The translations under genes were made by a program, and so were the position numbers. From the NCBI GenBank assembly GCA_015223225.1, contig JADFCQ010000002.1:124001-188000 (forward strand): a stretch of DNA of 64,000 nt. The letters are read 5' to 3'. The notes beneath the pieces were generated by a model. It was not told the origin of the DNA. It did not search any database and worked only from the letters and a program-made list of their open reading frames with translations. The DNA comes from Acetobacteraceae bacterium H6797. GTDB taxonomy: Bacteria; Pseudomonadota; Alphaproteobacteria; Acetobacterales; Acetobacteraceae. Shown one piece after another: positions 43,134 through 51,796 of the stretch (positions are counted from its first letter, which is position 1; every line of letters begins with the position of its first letter).

Positions 43134-43514
43134 TCAGCCGTTGATCGCGCCGACCGGAACGGTGCCGCCGGCGGCAGCCGCGGGGGCCTCATTCGCGGGC
43201 ACCCAGATGATCTCGGCGCTCTCGCCACTACCCACCGTCACCGGCACCAGGTTCTGGCGGGGCGCCTGGCTCTGAACATTGGCGCCGTAGACGGCCTTGG
43301 TATCGCCGTTGAGCTGCTTCTGGTCGGCGACCACGCCACCGCCGAGCACGTTATGCGTCAGCGCGTCCGGGCCGTAATCGACCACGGCGGTTTCGGCATG
43401 GCCGCTGGTGATGGGGTAGCTGCGGTCACCCAGGTCACGGGCGAAGGCGCCGTTGGAGGCAAGGGCACCACCAGCGATGAGGGCGGCGGCGGCAAGGGTG
43501 CGGATCATGGACAT
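43134..43514 (-). CDS. Small exported protein, second copy of tandem pair
   Basis: 126 residues from ATG 43514. A Sec signal is clear (MIRTLAAAALIAGGALASNGAFA, cut near 24). The mature protein contains DRSYPITSGHAETAVVDYGPD, GGGVVADQKQLNGDTKAVYG and a C-terminal GSGESAEIIWVP. The neighbouring gene at 43767 is nearly identical along its whole length and its upstream region is also copied, so the pair arose by a recent duplication. Periplasmic; family and function unknown. Confidence 0.7.
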   Translation of the reverse strand: MSMIRTLAAAALIAGGALASNGAFARDLGDRSYPITSGHAETAVVDYGPDALTHNVLGGGVVADQKQLNGDTKAVYGANVQSQAPRQNLVPVTVGSGESAEIIWVPANEAPAAAAGGTVPVGAING

Positions 43515-43699
43515 CGTTCGAATTCCTGTTCGTTGCCCCCGAGGGGCTGAGTTGGGGGTAGCGGCCTGTGCCGCTGTCGTTGACCGGTATTTGCGCCCTG
43601 TCCTCGACGGTTCCCATTCTCGAAAAATGTTCGGCCCCCATGCTTGCACGCATGGATCGTTATGGAACCGATAGGTCATCACGCTTGGCGCAGACGCAG

Positions 43700-43736
43700 A
43701 AAAGGCGGCCGCCCTGGGGGCAGCCGCCTTTTTCAT
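43700..43736. terminator. Terminator between the tandem exported-protein genes
   Basis: Arms AAAGGCGGCCGCCC and GGGCAGCCGCCTTT around a short loop, followed by TTTTT on the plus strand and matched by AAAA on the other side. Bidirectional; serves the minus-strand gene ending at 43767. Confidence 0.75.
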
Positions 43737-43766
43737 GCTTGGGCTCCGGGCTTTCCCCGGCCCGGA

Positions 43767-44147
43767 TCAGCCGTTGATGGCGCCCACCGGGGCGGTCCCA
43801 CCAGCCGCGGCCGAAGGAGCCTGGTCGGCCGGCACCCAGATGATCTCGGCGCTCTCGCCGCTACCCACGGTCACCGGCACCAGGTTCTGGCGGGGCGCCT
43901 GGCTCTGGGCGTTGGCGCCGTAGACGGCCTTGGTGTCGCCGTTCAGCTGCTTCTGGTCGGCGACCACGCCACCGCCCAGAACGTTGTGGCGCAGCGCGTC
44001 GGGGCCGTAATCGACCACCGCCGTCTCGGCATGGCCGGTCGTGATCGGATAGCTGCGCTCGCCCAGGTCACGGGCAAAGGCGCCGTTCGAGACAAGGGCA
44101 CCACCGGCGATCAGGGCGGCGGCGGCAAGGGTGCGGATCATGGACAT
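43767..44147 (-). CDS. Small exported protein, first copy of tandem pair
   Basis: 126 residues, the same length as the copy at 43134 and differing at only a few positions (for example GERSYPITTGHAETAVVDYG and RHNVLGGG where the other has THNVLGGG). Sec signal MIRTLAAAALIAGGALVSNG, then an acidic/polar mature chain with a final GTAPVGAING. Each copy ends at its own terminator and has similar upstream sequence, so each is probably expressed alone. Function unknown. Confidence 0.7.
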   Translation of the reverse strand: MSMIRTLAAAALIAGGALVSNGAFARDLGERSYPITTGHAETAVVDYGPDALRHNVLGGGVVADQKQLNGDTKAVYGANAQSQAPRQNLVPVTVGSGESAEIIWVPADQAPSAAAGGTAPVGAING

Positions 44148-44303
44148 TGTTCTAGTTCCTGTTCGTTGCCCCTGAGGGGCTTGGGTTTCTGTTGGCGGCG
44201 ATCAGCGCCGTCGTTGACCCGTATTTGCCCCCTCACCCGGCCCAGTCCCATTCCCGAAGTATGTTCCATCCCCATGCGCCGATGCATGGGGCGCCGCGCC
44301 CAT

Positions 44304-44336
44304 GAAAAAAAGCGGCTGCCCCGGAGGACAGCCGCT
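44304..44336 (-). terminator. Terminator of the dehydratase gene
   Basis: On the minus strand the arms AGCGGCTG and CAGCCGCT (44311-44318, 44329-44336) are followed by a run of seven T, directly after the dehydratase stop at 44361. Confidence 0.85.
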
Positions 44337-44360
44337 CCAACTCCGCCGAGAACGCCCCGG

Positions 44361-46094
44361 TCAGTGAATTTCCGGCTCCGGCGTCGGGGCGCCGTGATGC
44401 AGGAAGTCCATGTCGCAGCCCTCGTCGGCCTGGGTCACGTGATCCAGGTAGAGCGAGGTCCAGCCGCGCGTATACTTGCGCTCGGGCGCCTTCCAGGCGG
44501 CGCGGCGGCGCTCCAGCTCCGCCTCGTCGACCAGCAAGTCGAGCTTGCGGTTCTCGACATCGAGCTTGATGAGATCACCATCCTGCACGAGCGCCAGCGG
44601 CCCGCCGACATGGCTCTCGGGTGCCACATGCAGCACGCAGGTGCCATAGGAAGTGCCGGACATGCGGGCATCGGAGAGGCGCACCATGTCGCGCACGCCC
44701 ATCTTCAGGATCTTCTTCGGAATGGGCATCATGCCCCATTCCGGGAAGCCAGGGCCGCCCTGCGGGCCCGCCTGGCGCAGCACCAGCACGCTATCGGGCG
44801 TCACGTTCAGGTCCGGGTCGTCGAGCCGGGCATTCATGTCGTTATAATCGTTGAAGACCACGGCCGGGCCGGTGTGCTGCAACAGCTTCGGATCGGCCGC
44901 CGAGGTCTTGATGACGGCGCCGCGCGGCGCGAGCGTGCCGGTCAGCACAGCAAGCCCGCCTTCATCCTGCAACGGCCGATCGAGCGGGCGAATGATCTCC
45001 TCGTTATAGACCTGCGCATCGGCCAGTTCCTCGCCGAAGGTCTTGCCGGTGACATAGAGCGCCGACATGTCGAGGAAGGGCTCGATGCGCTTGAGGAACG
45101 CCTTGGAGCCGCCAGCGTAGAAGTAATCCTCCATGAGGAAGGTGTCGCCATTCGGCCGCAGGTTCGCGACGAGCGGCACGCGGCGGCTCAGCGCGTCGAA
45201 ACGCTCGAGATCGAGCTTGAAGCCGCCGCGCCGCGCCATGGCGATGAGATGCGGAATGGCGTTGGTCGAGCCGCCGAAGGCCATGGTCGCCGTCACGGCA
45301 TTGTCGATATTGGCCTGGGTCAGCATCTTCGCCGGGGTCAGGTCTTCCCAGACCATCTCCACAATGCGGCGGCCGGCTTCGGTGGCCATGCGCGGGTGAT
45401 TGGCGTCTGAGGCGGGAATGGCCGAGGCGCCCGGCAGGGTCAGACCCATGGCCTCCACCGCAAGCATCATCGTCGCCGCCGTGCCGGCCGTCATGCAGGT
45501 GCCGAAGGAGCGGGCGATGCCCTTCTCCATGTCCTTCCACTGGGCGGGAGTGATGTTCCCGGCGCGAAGCTCGGCGTGATACTTCCAGACGTCGGAGCCG
45601 GAACCCAGCTTCTTGCCCTGCCAATTGCCCGAAAGCATCGGCCCGGCGGGCACCATGATGAAGGGCAGCCCGGCCGAAAGCGCGCCCATGGTCAGGCCCG
45701 GGGGCGTCTTGTCGCAGCCGCCGAGCAGGATGAGGCCGTCGCAGGGATGGCTGCGGGCCAGTTCCTCGGTCTCCATCGCCAGCATGTTGCGATAGAGCAT
45801 GGAGGTCGGCTTCTGATACTGCTCCGTCACCGGATGGGCGGGCAGTTCGACCGGGAAACCGCCGGCCTGCCAGACGCCGCGCTTCACCTCCTCGGCGCGG
45901 ACGCGGAAATGCGCGTGGCAGGGCGAGAGGTCGGACCAGGTATTGATGATGCCGATCACGGGCTTGCCGCGGAAATCCTCTTCCGAATAGCCCATCTGCA
46001 GCATGCGGCTGCGATGCCCGAAGGCGCGGAGGTCATCGACGCCGTACCAGCGGTGGCTGCGGAGTTCCTCGGGTTTCTTGCGGATGGCGGACAT
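44361..46094 (-). CDS. IlvD/Edd-family sugar-acid dehydratase (L-arabonate dehydratase-like)
   Basis: 577 residues from ATG 46094. IlvD/Edd signatures: NTWSDLSPCHAHF near 50, GGCDKTPPGLTMGA near 127 and SFGTCMTAGTAATMM near 190, with Cys ligands for an iron-sulfur cluster. The subgroup with RSHRWYG at the start and length about 580 is that of L-arabonate/sugar-acid dehydratases rather than dihydroxyacid dehydratase. Together with the divergent DapA-family gene it fits a non-phosphorylating pentose pathway (L-arabonate to 2-keto-3-deoxy-arabonate, then onward). Likely regulated from the palindrome at 46209-46228. Confidence 0.85.
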   Translation of the reverse strand: MSAIRKKPEELRSHRWYGVDDLRAFGHRSRMLQMGYSEEDFRGKPVIGIINTWSDLSPCHAHFRVRAEEVKRGVWQAGGFPVELPAHPVTEQYQKPTSMLYRNMLAMETEELARSHPCDGLILLGGCDKTPPGLTMGALSAGLPFIMVPAGPMLSGNWQGKKLGSGSDVWKYHAELRAGNITPAQWKDMEKGIARSFGTCMTAGTAATMMLAVEAMGLTLPGASAIPASDANHPRMATEAGRRIVEMVWEDLTPAKMLTQANIDNAVTATMAFGGSTNAIPHLIAMARRGGFKLDLERFDALSRRVPLVANLRPNGDTFLMEDYFYAGGSKAFLKRIEPFLDMSALYVTGKTFGEELADAQVYNEEIIRPLDRPLQDEGGLAVLTGTLAPRGAVIKTSAADPKLLQHTGPAVVFNDYNDMNARLDDPDLNVTPDSVLVLRQAGPQGGPGFPEWGMMPIPKKILKMGVRDMVRLSDARMSGTSYGTCVLHVAPESHVGGPLALVQDGDLIKLDVENRKLDLLVDEAELERRRAAWKAPERKYTRGWTSLYLDHVTQADEGCDMDFLHHGAPTPEPEIH

Positions 46095-46208
46095 TGCTGG
46101 CGCTTTCCTCTCTATTCGACGCTTCGGCTTGGACCCTGCCATGGCAGCGCAGTCAGCGCCCGCTGTCCATGGGTGAGATGCCGATGATGACGTTGCAGCC
46201 TCAACCTG

Positions 46209-46228
46209 CCATCTGCTATAGCAGTTGG
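46209..46228. promoter_or_regulatory. Palindromic operator between dehydratase and DapA-family genes
   Basis: CCATCTGCTATAGCAGTTGG is an inverted repeat with a perfect 12-bp core CTGCTATAGCAG (46213-46224) and one mismatch outside. It is 115 bp from the dehydratase start and 65 bp from the DapA-family start. The size fits a GntR- or LacI-type regulator, none of which is encoded here. Confidence 0.6.
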
Positions 46229-46292
46229 CAATGCTGTTCCCCGGCCCGTCTTCGGCATCGGCAGAACCAGCATCAACCTGGAGGAAGCAGCG

Positions 46293-47207
46293 ATGACCGA
46301 TCGCATCACCAAGGCCCTGGCCGGCATTTCAGGCATTCTCGTCACGCCCTTCGACACCAGCGATTCCCCGGCGCCGGAGCGGCTGAAGCCCATCATCGCG
46401 CGCTGCGTCGCCGCCGGAGTCGATGGCCTGACCATCAACGGCAATACGGGCGAGTTCTATTCCATGACCATCGCCGAGGCGGAGCGCATGCAGGCCGAGG
46501 TGCCGGCGCTGATCGACGGCAAGGCCGTGGTCATCGCGGGCGTGGGCCGCAGCGTGAAGGATGCCTGCCACCTCGCCTCCCGCGCCAAGGCCGATGGCGC
46601 CGAGGTGATCATGATCCATCAGCCGCCCGACCCCTTCGTGGCCCCGCGCGGCGTCGTCGCCTATGTCCAGCGCGTCACCGAAGCGGCCAAGGGCCTGCCG
46701 GTCATGCTCTATCTCCGCAATGACGGCATCGGCCTGCCCGCCATCGAGGCGCTGTGCCGCATCCCCGGTGTCGCGGGCGTGAAATGGGCCACCCCCAATG
46801 TCATGACGCTCGCCAAGGCCATCCATCGCGTCGGGCCGGGCGTGAATTTCGTCTGCGGCCTGGCCGAGCCCTGGGCGCCGCCCATGGCCGCCGTCGGCAC
46901 CAAGGGCTTCACCTCGGGCCTGATCAACGTGGTGCCGGAGAAATCGGTCGCGATCCGCGATGCCCTGGCCGCCGGTGAATTCGCCCGCGCCAATGCCGAG
47001 ATCCAGGCGATCGAGACCTTCGAGGCGCTGCGCGCCGAAGAGGGCAACGGCACCAATGTCTCCGTGGTGAAGGCGGCGCTGATCAAGAGCGGCATCGATG
47101 TCGGCCCGGCCCGTCCGCCCGCCGCCTGGCCGCTGACCGATGTCGCCAACAAGACCCTCGACGCCCTGCTCAAGGAGTGGGGCGTGGTGAAGAGCGCGGC
47201 GGCCTGA
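46293..47207 (+). CDS. DapA-family aldolase/dehydratase of sugar acids
   Basis: 304 residues. DHDPS family features: GILVTPFDTSDSPAPERL at the start, INGNTGEFYSMTIAEAERM near 45, the catalytic Tyr in MLYLRNDGIGLP near 137 and the Schiff-base Lys in GVKWATPNVM near 167. Family members act on 2-keto-3-deoxy sugar acids (KDG aldolase, 2-keto-3-deoxy-L-arabonate dehydratase). Divergent from the dehydratase gene, it likely performs the next step. A ribosome site GGAGGAAG precedes ATG 46293. Confidence 0.85.
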   Translation: MTDRITKALAGISGILVTPFDTSDSPAPERLKPIIARCVAAGVDGLTINGNTGEFYSMTIAEAERMQAEVPALIDGKAVVIAGVGRSVKDACHLASRAKADGAEVIMIHQPPDPFVAPRGVVAYVQRVTEAAKGLPVMLYLRNDGIGLPAIEALCRIPGVAGVKWATPNVMTLAKAIHRVGPGVNFVCGLAEPWAPPMAAVGTKGFTSGLINVVPEKSVAIRDALAAGEFARANAEIQAIETFEALRAEEGNGTNVSVVKAALIKSGIDVGPARPPAAWPLTDVANKTLDALLKEWGVVKSAAA

Positions 47208-47270
47208 TCGTCTGCGGCTCGCTTTTCTCCGGGGGCATCCCTATATGGGGCCCTCGGAGTTGATACAGAC

Positions 47271-47768
47271 ATGGCGAAGCCGAAGAAGAAATCCCTGCTC
47301 ATCAGCCACGGCACCGCGGCCCAGAACCGCAAGGCGCGCTTCGATTACAAGATCGGCGAGACGCTGGAAGCGGGTGTGGTGCTGCTGGGGCCCGAGGTGA
47401 AGTCGCTGCGCGCCGGCCGCGCCGCGCTTGCCGACGCCTGGGCAGGCGAGCGCGACGGCGAGATCTGGCTGTTCAACACCTATATCCCGGAATGGCAGGC
47501 GGGCAGCTTCGTCTCCCGCTTCGAGCCGCGCCGGCCGCGCAAGCTGCTGCTGCACAAGAAGCAGGTGCGGGAGCTGACGGGCGCGATCACCCGCGAAGGC
47601 ACCACGCTCGTGCCGCTCGAAATCATGTTCAACGACAAGGGCCGCGCCAAGGTCATCCTCGGTATCGCCGAGGGCAAGAAACAGCATGACAAGCGCGCCG
47701 CCATCGCCGAGCGCGACTGGCAGCGCGACAAGTCCCGCCTGATGCGGAACAAGGGCCGCGACGACTGA
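47271..47768 (+). CDS. smpB: SsrA-binding protein
   Basis: 165 residues. Signatures [20 protein letters not shown] near 20, [18 protein letters not shown] near 40, and the basic tail [19 protein letters not shown] match SmpB. It binds tmRNA and rescues stalled ribosomes in the cytoplasm. The final basic tail is needed inside the ribosome and is intact. In many alphaproteobacteria smpB follows dapA; here the DapA-family gene upstream matches that order. Confidence 0.95.
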   Translation: MAKPKKKSLLISHGTAAQNRKARFDYKIGETLEAGVVLLGPEVKSLRAGRAALADAWAGERDGEIWLFNTYIPEWQAGSFVSRFEPRRPRKLLLHKKQVRELTGAITREGTTLVPLEIMFNDKGRAKVILGIAEGKKQHDKRAAIAERDWQRDKSRLMRNKGRDD

Positions 47769-47773
47769 AGCCG

Positions 47774-47797
47774 GGGGCGGCAGAATCCGGCCGCCCC
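47774..47797 (+). terminator. Hairpin after smpB
   Basis: Arms GGGGCGG (47774-47780) and CCGCCCC (47791-47797) lie just after the smpB stop. The downstream sequence is AACCAAATCTTT, a weak T-run, so termination is plausible but partial. Confidence 0.55.
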
Positions 47798-47858
47798 AAC
47801 CAAATCTTTACATTTCCCATGGAAATTGCGCGCGCTCACTCAAGGAATGCGCGTCGCC

Positions 47859-49949
47859 ATGGCGAAAACACGTCACTCGGTCGTCACTCTTCTGACCATA
47901 GCCTGTGCCATACCCCTCCTGGGCGTGCTGGGGCTGACCGGCTCGATGCTGCTTAATGCGACATCCGGCCTCGCCATCGCCGACCGGGCCGTGGCGACCA
48001 CGGAGCTCGACGAGGCCTCTTTCGCCGCCATGCAGCGGATCCGCGCGGCCGGTGGCGAACTGATCACCCTGGCCCAGACGGGCGAGCGGCCTGTCGCCGA
48101 GATGGACAGGCTCTACAACGCCGCCGCCAATCAGATCCGCGATGCGGCCCTTGCCGTCGAGGGCGCGCCCGACCGTTCGGAAGCGGAGCGCGCTGCCATA
48201 CCGGCCGTGAAGCAACGCCTCGCTCAGATGGACGAAGCCTATGCGAAAACCCGCCGCCAGGCGGAACTGCCGAAGGCCGAGCGCCGCGCGGAAGAGATCG
48301 GCGGCGTCACAGCGCCGAGCATCGCCCTCTCCGCCGCCCTCGCCACGTTGAGCGAAGCCATCTCCTCCGAAGTGAGGATGACAGACGGCACGCTGGCCGA
48401 ACTCATCGCCATCCGGCAGGCTTCGTGGGATGCGCGCTCGGCCTATGGCCAACAATGCGCGCCGCTGCGCGCCGTCATCGCCGGCGGCAAGGCCATGAAC
48501 GCCGAAGGGCTCGCCGAGATCGAGCGCCTGCGCTCGCGTTACGGCTTGGCCTTCGAGCAGCTGGGCACCCTGCTGCGCCGCCCCGGCGCGCCGGAGGCGC
48601 TGCGGTCCGCCGTCGCCACCGCCAAGGCGCAAGTCGAGACTTCGCAGCGCTGGCTGAGCGAGCAGGTCCAGCGCGTCGAGGCCAACGGCGCCCAGATGGC
48701 CGTGCCCGTCGCGACCTTCAACGAGCGCTGCGCGGCACCCTATGTCGCCCTCAACGCCATCGGCACCGGCGCCCTCCAGGCCGCGCGCGAGCATGCGAAC
48801 TCCCTCCGGCGGGATGCCTGGCGCGAGGTGATCGTGGCGATCAGCGTGGTGGCGATGGGCCTTGCTCTCGGCCTCTGGGTGATCTGGCTGGTTCGCCGCC
48901 GCCTCGCCCGCCCCGTCGGCCAGCTTCGCCAGGCTCTGGAGCAGATGGCCGGCGGCGATTTCGCGACGCCGCTCACCCTGCCCGCAGCCAATGACGAATT
49001 CCGTCAGCTCGGCGAGGCGCTCGAGGCCCAGCGCCAGGCGACGGTCGAGGCGCAGGCGATGCGTGAGGCGGAAATCGCCCGCCAGCGCCAGGAAGTGGAG
49101 CGCGCCTCCACCGTCTCCGGCCTCTGCCAGGATTTCGAGAGCAATATCGCCGCCGTACTGCAGGAGCTCGACCAGGCCGGCGGCCAGCTCCGCAGCACCG
49201 CGACAGGGCTCCAGGGCCAGGCGACGGAAGCCGAGCGCGAGGCCGGCCTCGCCGCCGGTTCGGCCGGCGCCGCGATGGAGAATGTGAACACCGTCGCCGC
49301 CGCGGCCGAGGAACTCGGCGCCTCCATCCGCGAGATCGCCGCCCGCGTGCAGGCTTCCGCCACCGAGGCGCGCGGCGTGCTGGACCAGGCGAAGCGCAGC
49401 GCCACGGCCGTGCAGACGCTGACCAGTGCGGCCGACCGCATCGGCGAGGTCGTCTCGCTCATCCGCCGCATCGCGGGGCAGACCAATCTCCTCGCCCTGA
49501 ACGCGACCATCGAGGCGGCCCGCGCGGGCGAGGCCGGCAAGGGCTTCGCCGTCGTGGCCGATGAGGTGAAGAACCTCGCCAGCGAGACGGCCCGCGCGAC
49601 GGATGGCATTGCCGCCCTCGTCTCCGAGATCCAGGGCGCCACGGCCGGGACGGTCGAGGCGATGCAGGCCATCGCGGCCGGCATTTCCAGCATCGACGGC
49701 GCCTCGGCCGCCATCGCCGCCGCCGTGGAAGAGCAGAGCGTCGCGACGCAGGAGATTGCCCGCAGTGCTCAGCTCGCGGCTCAGGGCACGCATGAGGTGA
49801 CGGGCGCGGTGGCCTCCGTCGCCGAAGGCAGCGTGCAGACGCGCTCGGCGGTCGGCGTCATGCAGAATGCCGTCGAGGAGCTCGGCCATACCAGCCGCTC
49901 CCTGCATGATCGCGTCGAGCGCTTCCTCGGGAGCGTCCGCGCCGCCTAA
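47859..49949 (+). CDS. Methyl-accepting chemotaxis protein
   Basis: 696 residues from ATG 47859; earlier in-frame starts (TTG 47826, ATG 47847) are less likely because of ribosome-site spacing. Spans near residues 8-32 and 320-345 flank a long periplasmic, helical sensor domain. A HAMP region ([21 protein letters not shown]) is followed by the methyl-accepting core with the hairpin tip [21 protein letters not shown]. Signals go to CheA/CheW. The ligand is unknown. No che genes are in the window. Confidence 0.85.
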   Translation: MAKTRHSVVTLLTIACAIPLLGVLGLTGSMLLNATSGLAIADRAVATTELDEASFAAMQRIRAAGGELITLAQTGERPVAEMDRLYNAAANQIRDAALAVEGAPDRSEAERAAIPAVKQRLAQMDEAYAKTRRQAELPKAERRAEEIGGVTAPSIALSAALATLSEAISSEVRMTDGTLAELIAIRQASWDARSAYGQQCAPLRAVIAGGKAMNAEGLAEIERLRSRYGLAFEQLGTLLRRPGAPEALRSAVATAKAQVETSQRWLSEQVQRVEANGAQMAVPVATFNERCAAPYVALNAIGTGALQAAREHANSLRRDAWREVIVAISVVAMGLALGLWVIWLVRRRLARPVGQLRQALEQMAGGDFATPLTLPAANDEFRQLGEALEAQRQATVEAQAMREAEIARQRQEVERASTVSGLCQDFESNIAAVLQELDQAGGQLRSTATGLQGQATEAEREAGLAAGSAGAAMENVNTVAAAAEELGASIREIAARVQASATEARGVLDQAKRSATAVQTLTSAADRIGEVVSLIRRIAGQTNLLALNATIEAARAGEAGKGFAVVADEVKNLASETARATDGIAALVSEIQGATAGTVEAMQAIAAGISSIDGASAAIAAAVEEQSVATQEIARSAQLAAQGTHEVTGAVASVAEGSVQTRSAVGVMQNAVEELGHTSRSLHDRVERFLGSVRAA

Positions 49950-50008
49950 GGGCCCATGCATCGAAATCCCTCGCGGCGCGTTCTCTGCCTGCCTGCCGCG
50001 AGGGATGC

Positions 50009-51787
50009 ATGACGCAGCCGCAAATCCTGGCCTTCCTGATTCTCGGCGGCATGATGCTGCTCTTCATCTGGGGGCGCTTCCGCTACGACATCGTCGCCAT
50101 CATCGCCCTTCTCGCCTCGCTCGCCGCCGGCACGGTGGATGCGAAAGATGCTTTCAGCGGCTTCAGCGACGACATCGTGGTCATCGTCGGCAGCGCCCTG
50201 GTGGTGAGCGCCGCGGTCGCGCGATCCGGCCTCATCGAAAGCGCGCTCGGCTGGGTCACTCAGCGCGTCAGCCGCGTCGAAGGGCAGCTCGCGGTGCTGG
50301 TCGGCTCGGTGACGCTCCTGTCCGCGCTGGTCAAGAATATCGGCGCGCTGGCCATGCTCATGCCCGCCGCGCTCAAGATGGCCAAGCGCTCGGGCCATTC
50401 CCCTTCCCTGCTACTGATGCCCATGGCCTTCGGCTCGCTGCTCGGCGGGCTGATCACGCTGGTCGGCACCTCGCCCAATATCATCGTCTCCCGCGTGCGA
50501 GAGCAGATGGGCGGCGAGCCCTTCCGCATGTTCGATTATGCGCCGGTCGGGCTCGGGCTCTCGGTCGTCGGCCTGCTCTTCCTGCTGGTCGGCTACCGGC
50601 TCATCCCGCGCGATCGCCGCGCCTCCACCTCCATGGGCGAGGCGATCGACATCAGCGACTACAATACCGAGGCCAGCGTGCCGCTCGCCTCGAAAAGCGT
50701 GGGCCGCACGGTGGGCGAGATCATCAGCGACAGCGATGGCGGTGCCGTCATCACCGGCATCCTGCGCGGCGGCAAGCGCCTCGCCGCTCCGCTGCCCGAC
50801 ATGGCCGTGGAAGCCGGCGACACGCTGCTGATGCGGGGCGAGCCCGACGCGCTGGAGCGCATCGTCGTCACGGGTGAACTGGCCCTGGCCGGCCTCGAGC
50901 GCAACGCCGGCACCGAGACGGCGCCCGACAAGATCGGCATCATCGAAGCCGTGGTCATGCCCAATTCGCCGGTCATCGGCCAGAGCGCCGGGCGGATGGG
51001 GCTGCATACCCATCATGGCGTCAATCTCGTCGCCATCTCCCGCTCCGGCCAGCGCCTGTCGAAGCGGCTCAGCGAGACGATGCTGCATGCGGGCGATGTG
51101 CTGCTGGTCCAGGGCCCGCTCGAAATCCTGCCGGAGCAGATGCGCACCCTCGGCCTGCTGCCGCTGGCCGAACGCACCATTCGCCTCGGCAGCGTGCGCA
51201 AGGGGCTCATTCCCATCGTCATCCTCGCCGCCGCCATGGGGGCCACGGCGCTGGGGCTCGTGCCCGTCGCCGTCGCCTTCTTCGCGGCCGGCGGCCTCAT
51301 GATGATCACCGGCGCCATCAGCCCGCGCGAGGCCTATGAGAATATCGAAGGGCCGATCCTGGTCATGCTCGGCGCCCTCATCCCCGTCAGCGAGGCCTTG
51401 CAGAAAACGGGCGGGACGGAGCTGATCGGCGCCTGGCTCTCGCATATCGCAACGGGCCTGCCCGCCTGGGGCGCCATGGCGCTTATCCTGGCGGCGGCCA
51501 TGGCCGTCACGCCCTTCCTCAACAATGCCGCGACGGTGCTGGTGATGGCGCCCATCGCAGCGACCTTCGCCGATCAGCTCGGCTACCGGCCCGAAGCCTT
51601 CCTCATGGCCGTCGCAGTCGGCGCGGGCTGCGACTTCCTCACCCCGATCGGCCATCAGTGCAACACGCTGGTGATGGGCCCCGGCGGCTATCGCTTCGGC
51701 GATTACGCGAGGCTCGGCGCGCCGCTCTCGGCTCTCGTTCTGCTGGTGGGCGTGCCGCTGATCATGATGGTCTGGCCGGTGAAGTAA
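50009..51787 (+). CDS. SLC13-family transporter with two TrkA-C domains
   Basis: 592 residues. Hydrophobic spans flank two soluble TrkA-C-like domains near residues 220-380 (VGRTVGEIISDSDGGAVITGI and GIIEAVVMPNSPVIGQSAGR). The conserved SLC13 motifs LVGTSPNIIV near 155 and FLTPIGHQCN near 550 mark the ion/substrate sites. Such proteins carry dicarboxylates, sulfate or similar anions with sodium; RCK/TrkA-C-bearing members include sulfate-related and other anion carriers. Substrate not determined by sequence. Confidence 0.85.
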   Translation: MTQPQILAFLILGGMMLLFIWGRFRYDIVAIIALLASLAAGTVDAKDAFSGFSDDIVVIVGSALVVSAAVARSGLIESALGWVTQRVSRVEGQLAVLVGSVTLLSALVKNIGALAMLMPAALKMAKRSGHSPSLLLMPMAFGSLLGGLITLVGTSPNIIVSRVREQMGGEPFRMFDYAPVGLGLSVVGLLFLLVGYRLIPRDRRASTSMGEAIDISDYNTEASVPLASKSVGRTVGEIISDSDGGAVITGILRGGKRLAAPLPDMAVEAGDTLLMRGEPDALERIVVTGELALAGLERNAGTETAPDKIGIIEAVVMPNSPVIGQSAGRMGLHTHHGVNLVAISRSGQRLSKRLSETMLHAGDVLLVQGPLEILPEQMRTLGLLPLAERTIRLGSVRKGLIPIVILAAAMGATALGLVPVAVAFFAAGGLMMITGAISPREAYENIEGPILVMLGALIPVSEALQKTGGTELIGAWLSHIATGLPAWGAMALILAAAMAVTPFLNNAATVLVMAPIAATFADQLGYRPEAFLMAVAVGAGCDFLTPIGHQCNTLVMGPGGYRFGDYARLGAPLSALVLLVGVPLIMMVWPVK

Positions 51788-51796
51788 GGCAGGCCC

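Noticed and set aside
43644..45410. Plus-strand frame of 588 codons opposite the dehydratase gene
   Set aside because: Antisense shadow in GC-rich DNA; the minus strand encodes a clear IlvD/Edd enzyme and the plus frame has no family pattern.
47808..49961. Minus-strand frame of 717 codons opposite the chemoreceptor gene
   Set aside because: Shadow of third-position GC bias; low-complexity Gly/Arg/His-rich translation.
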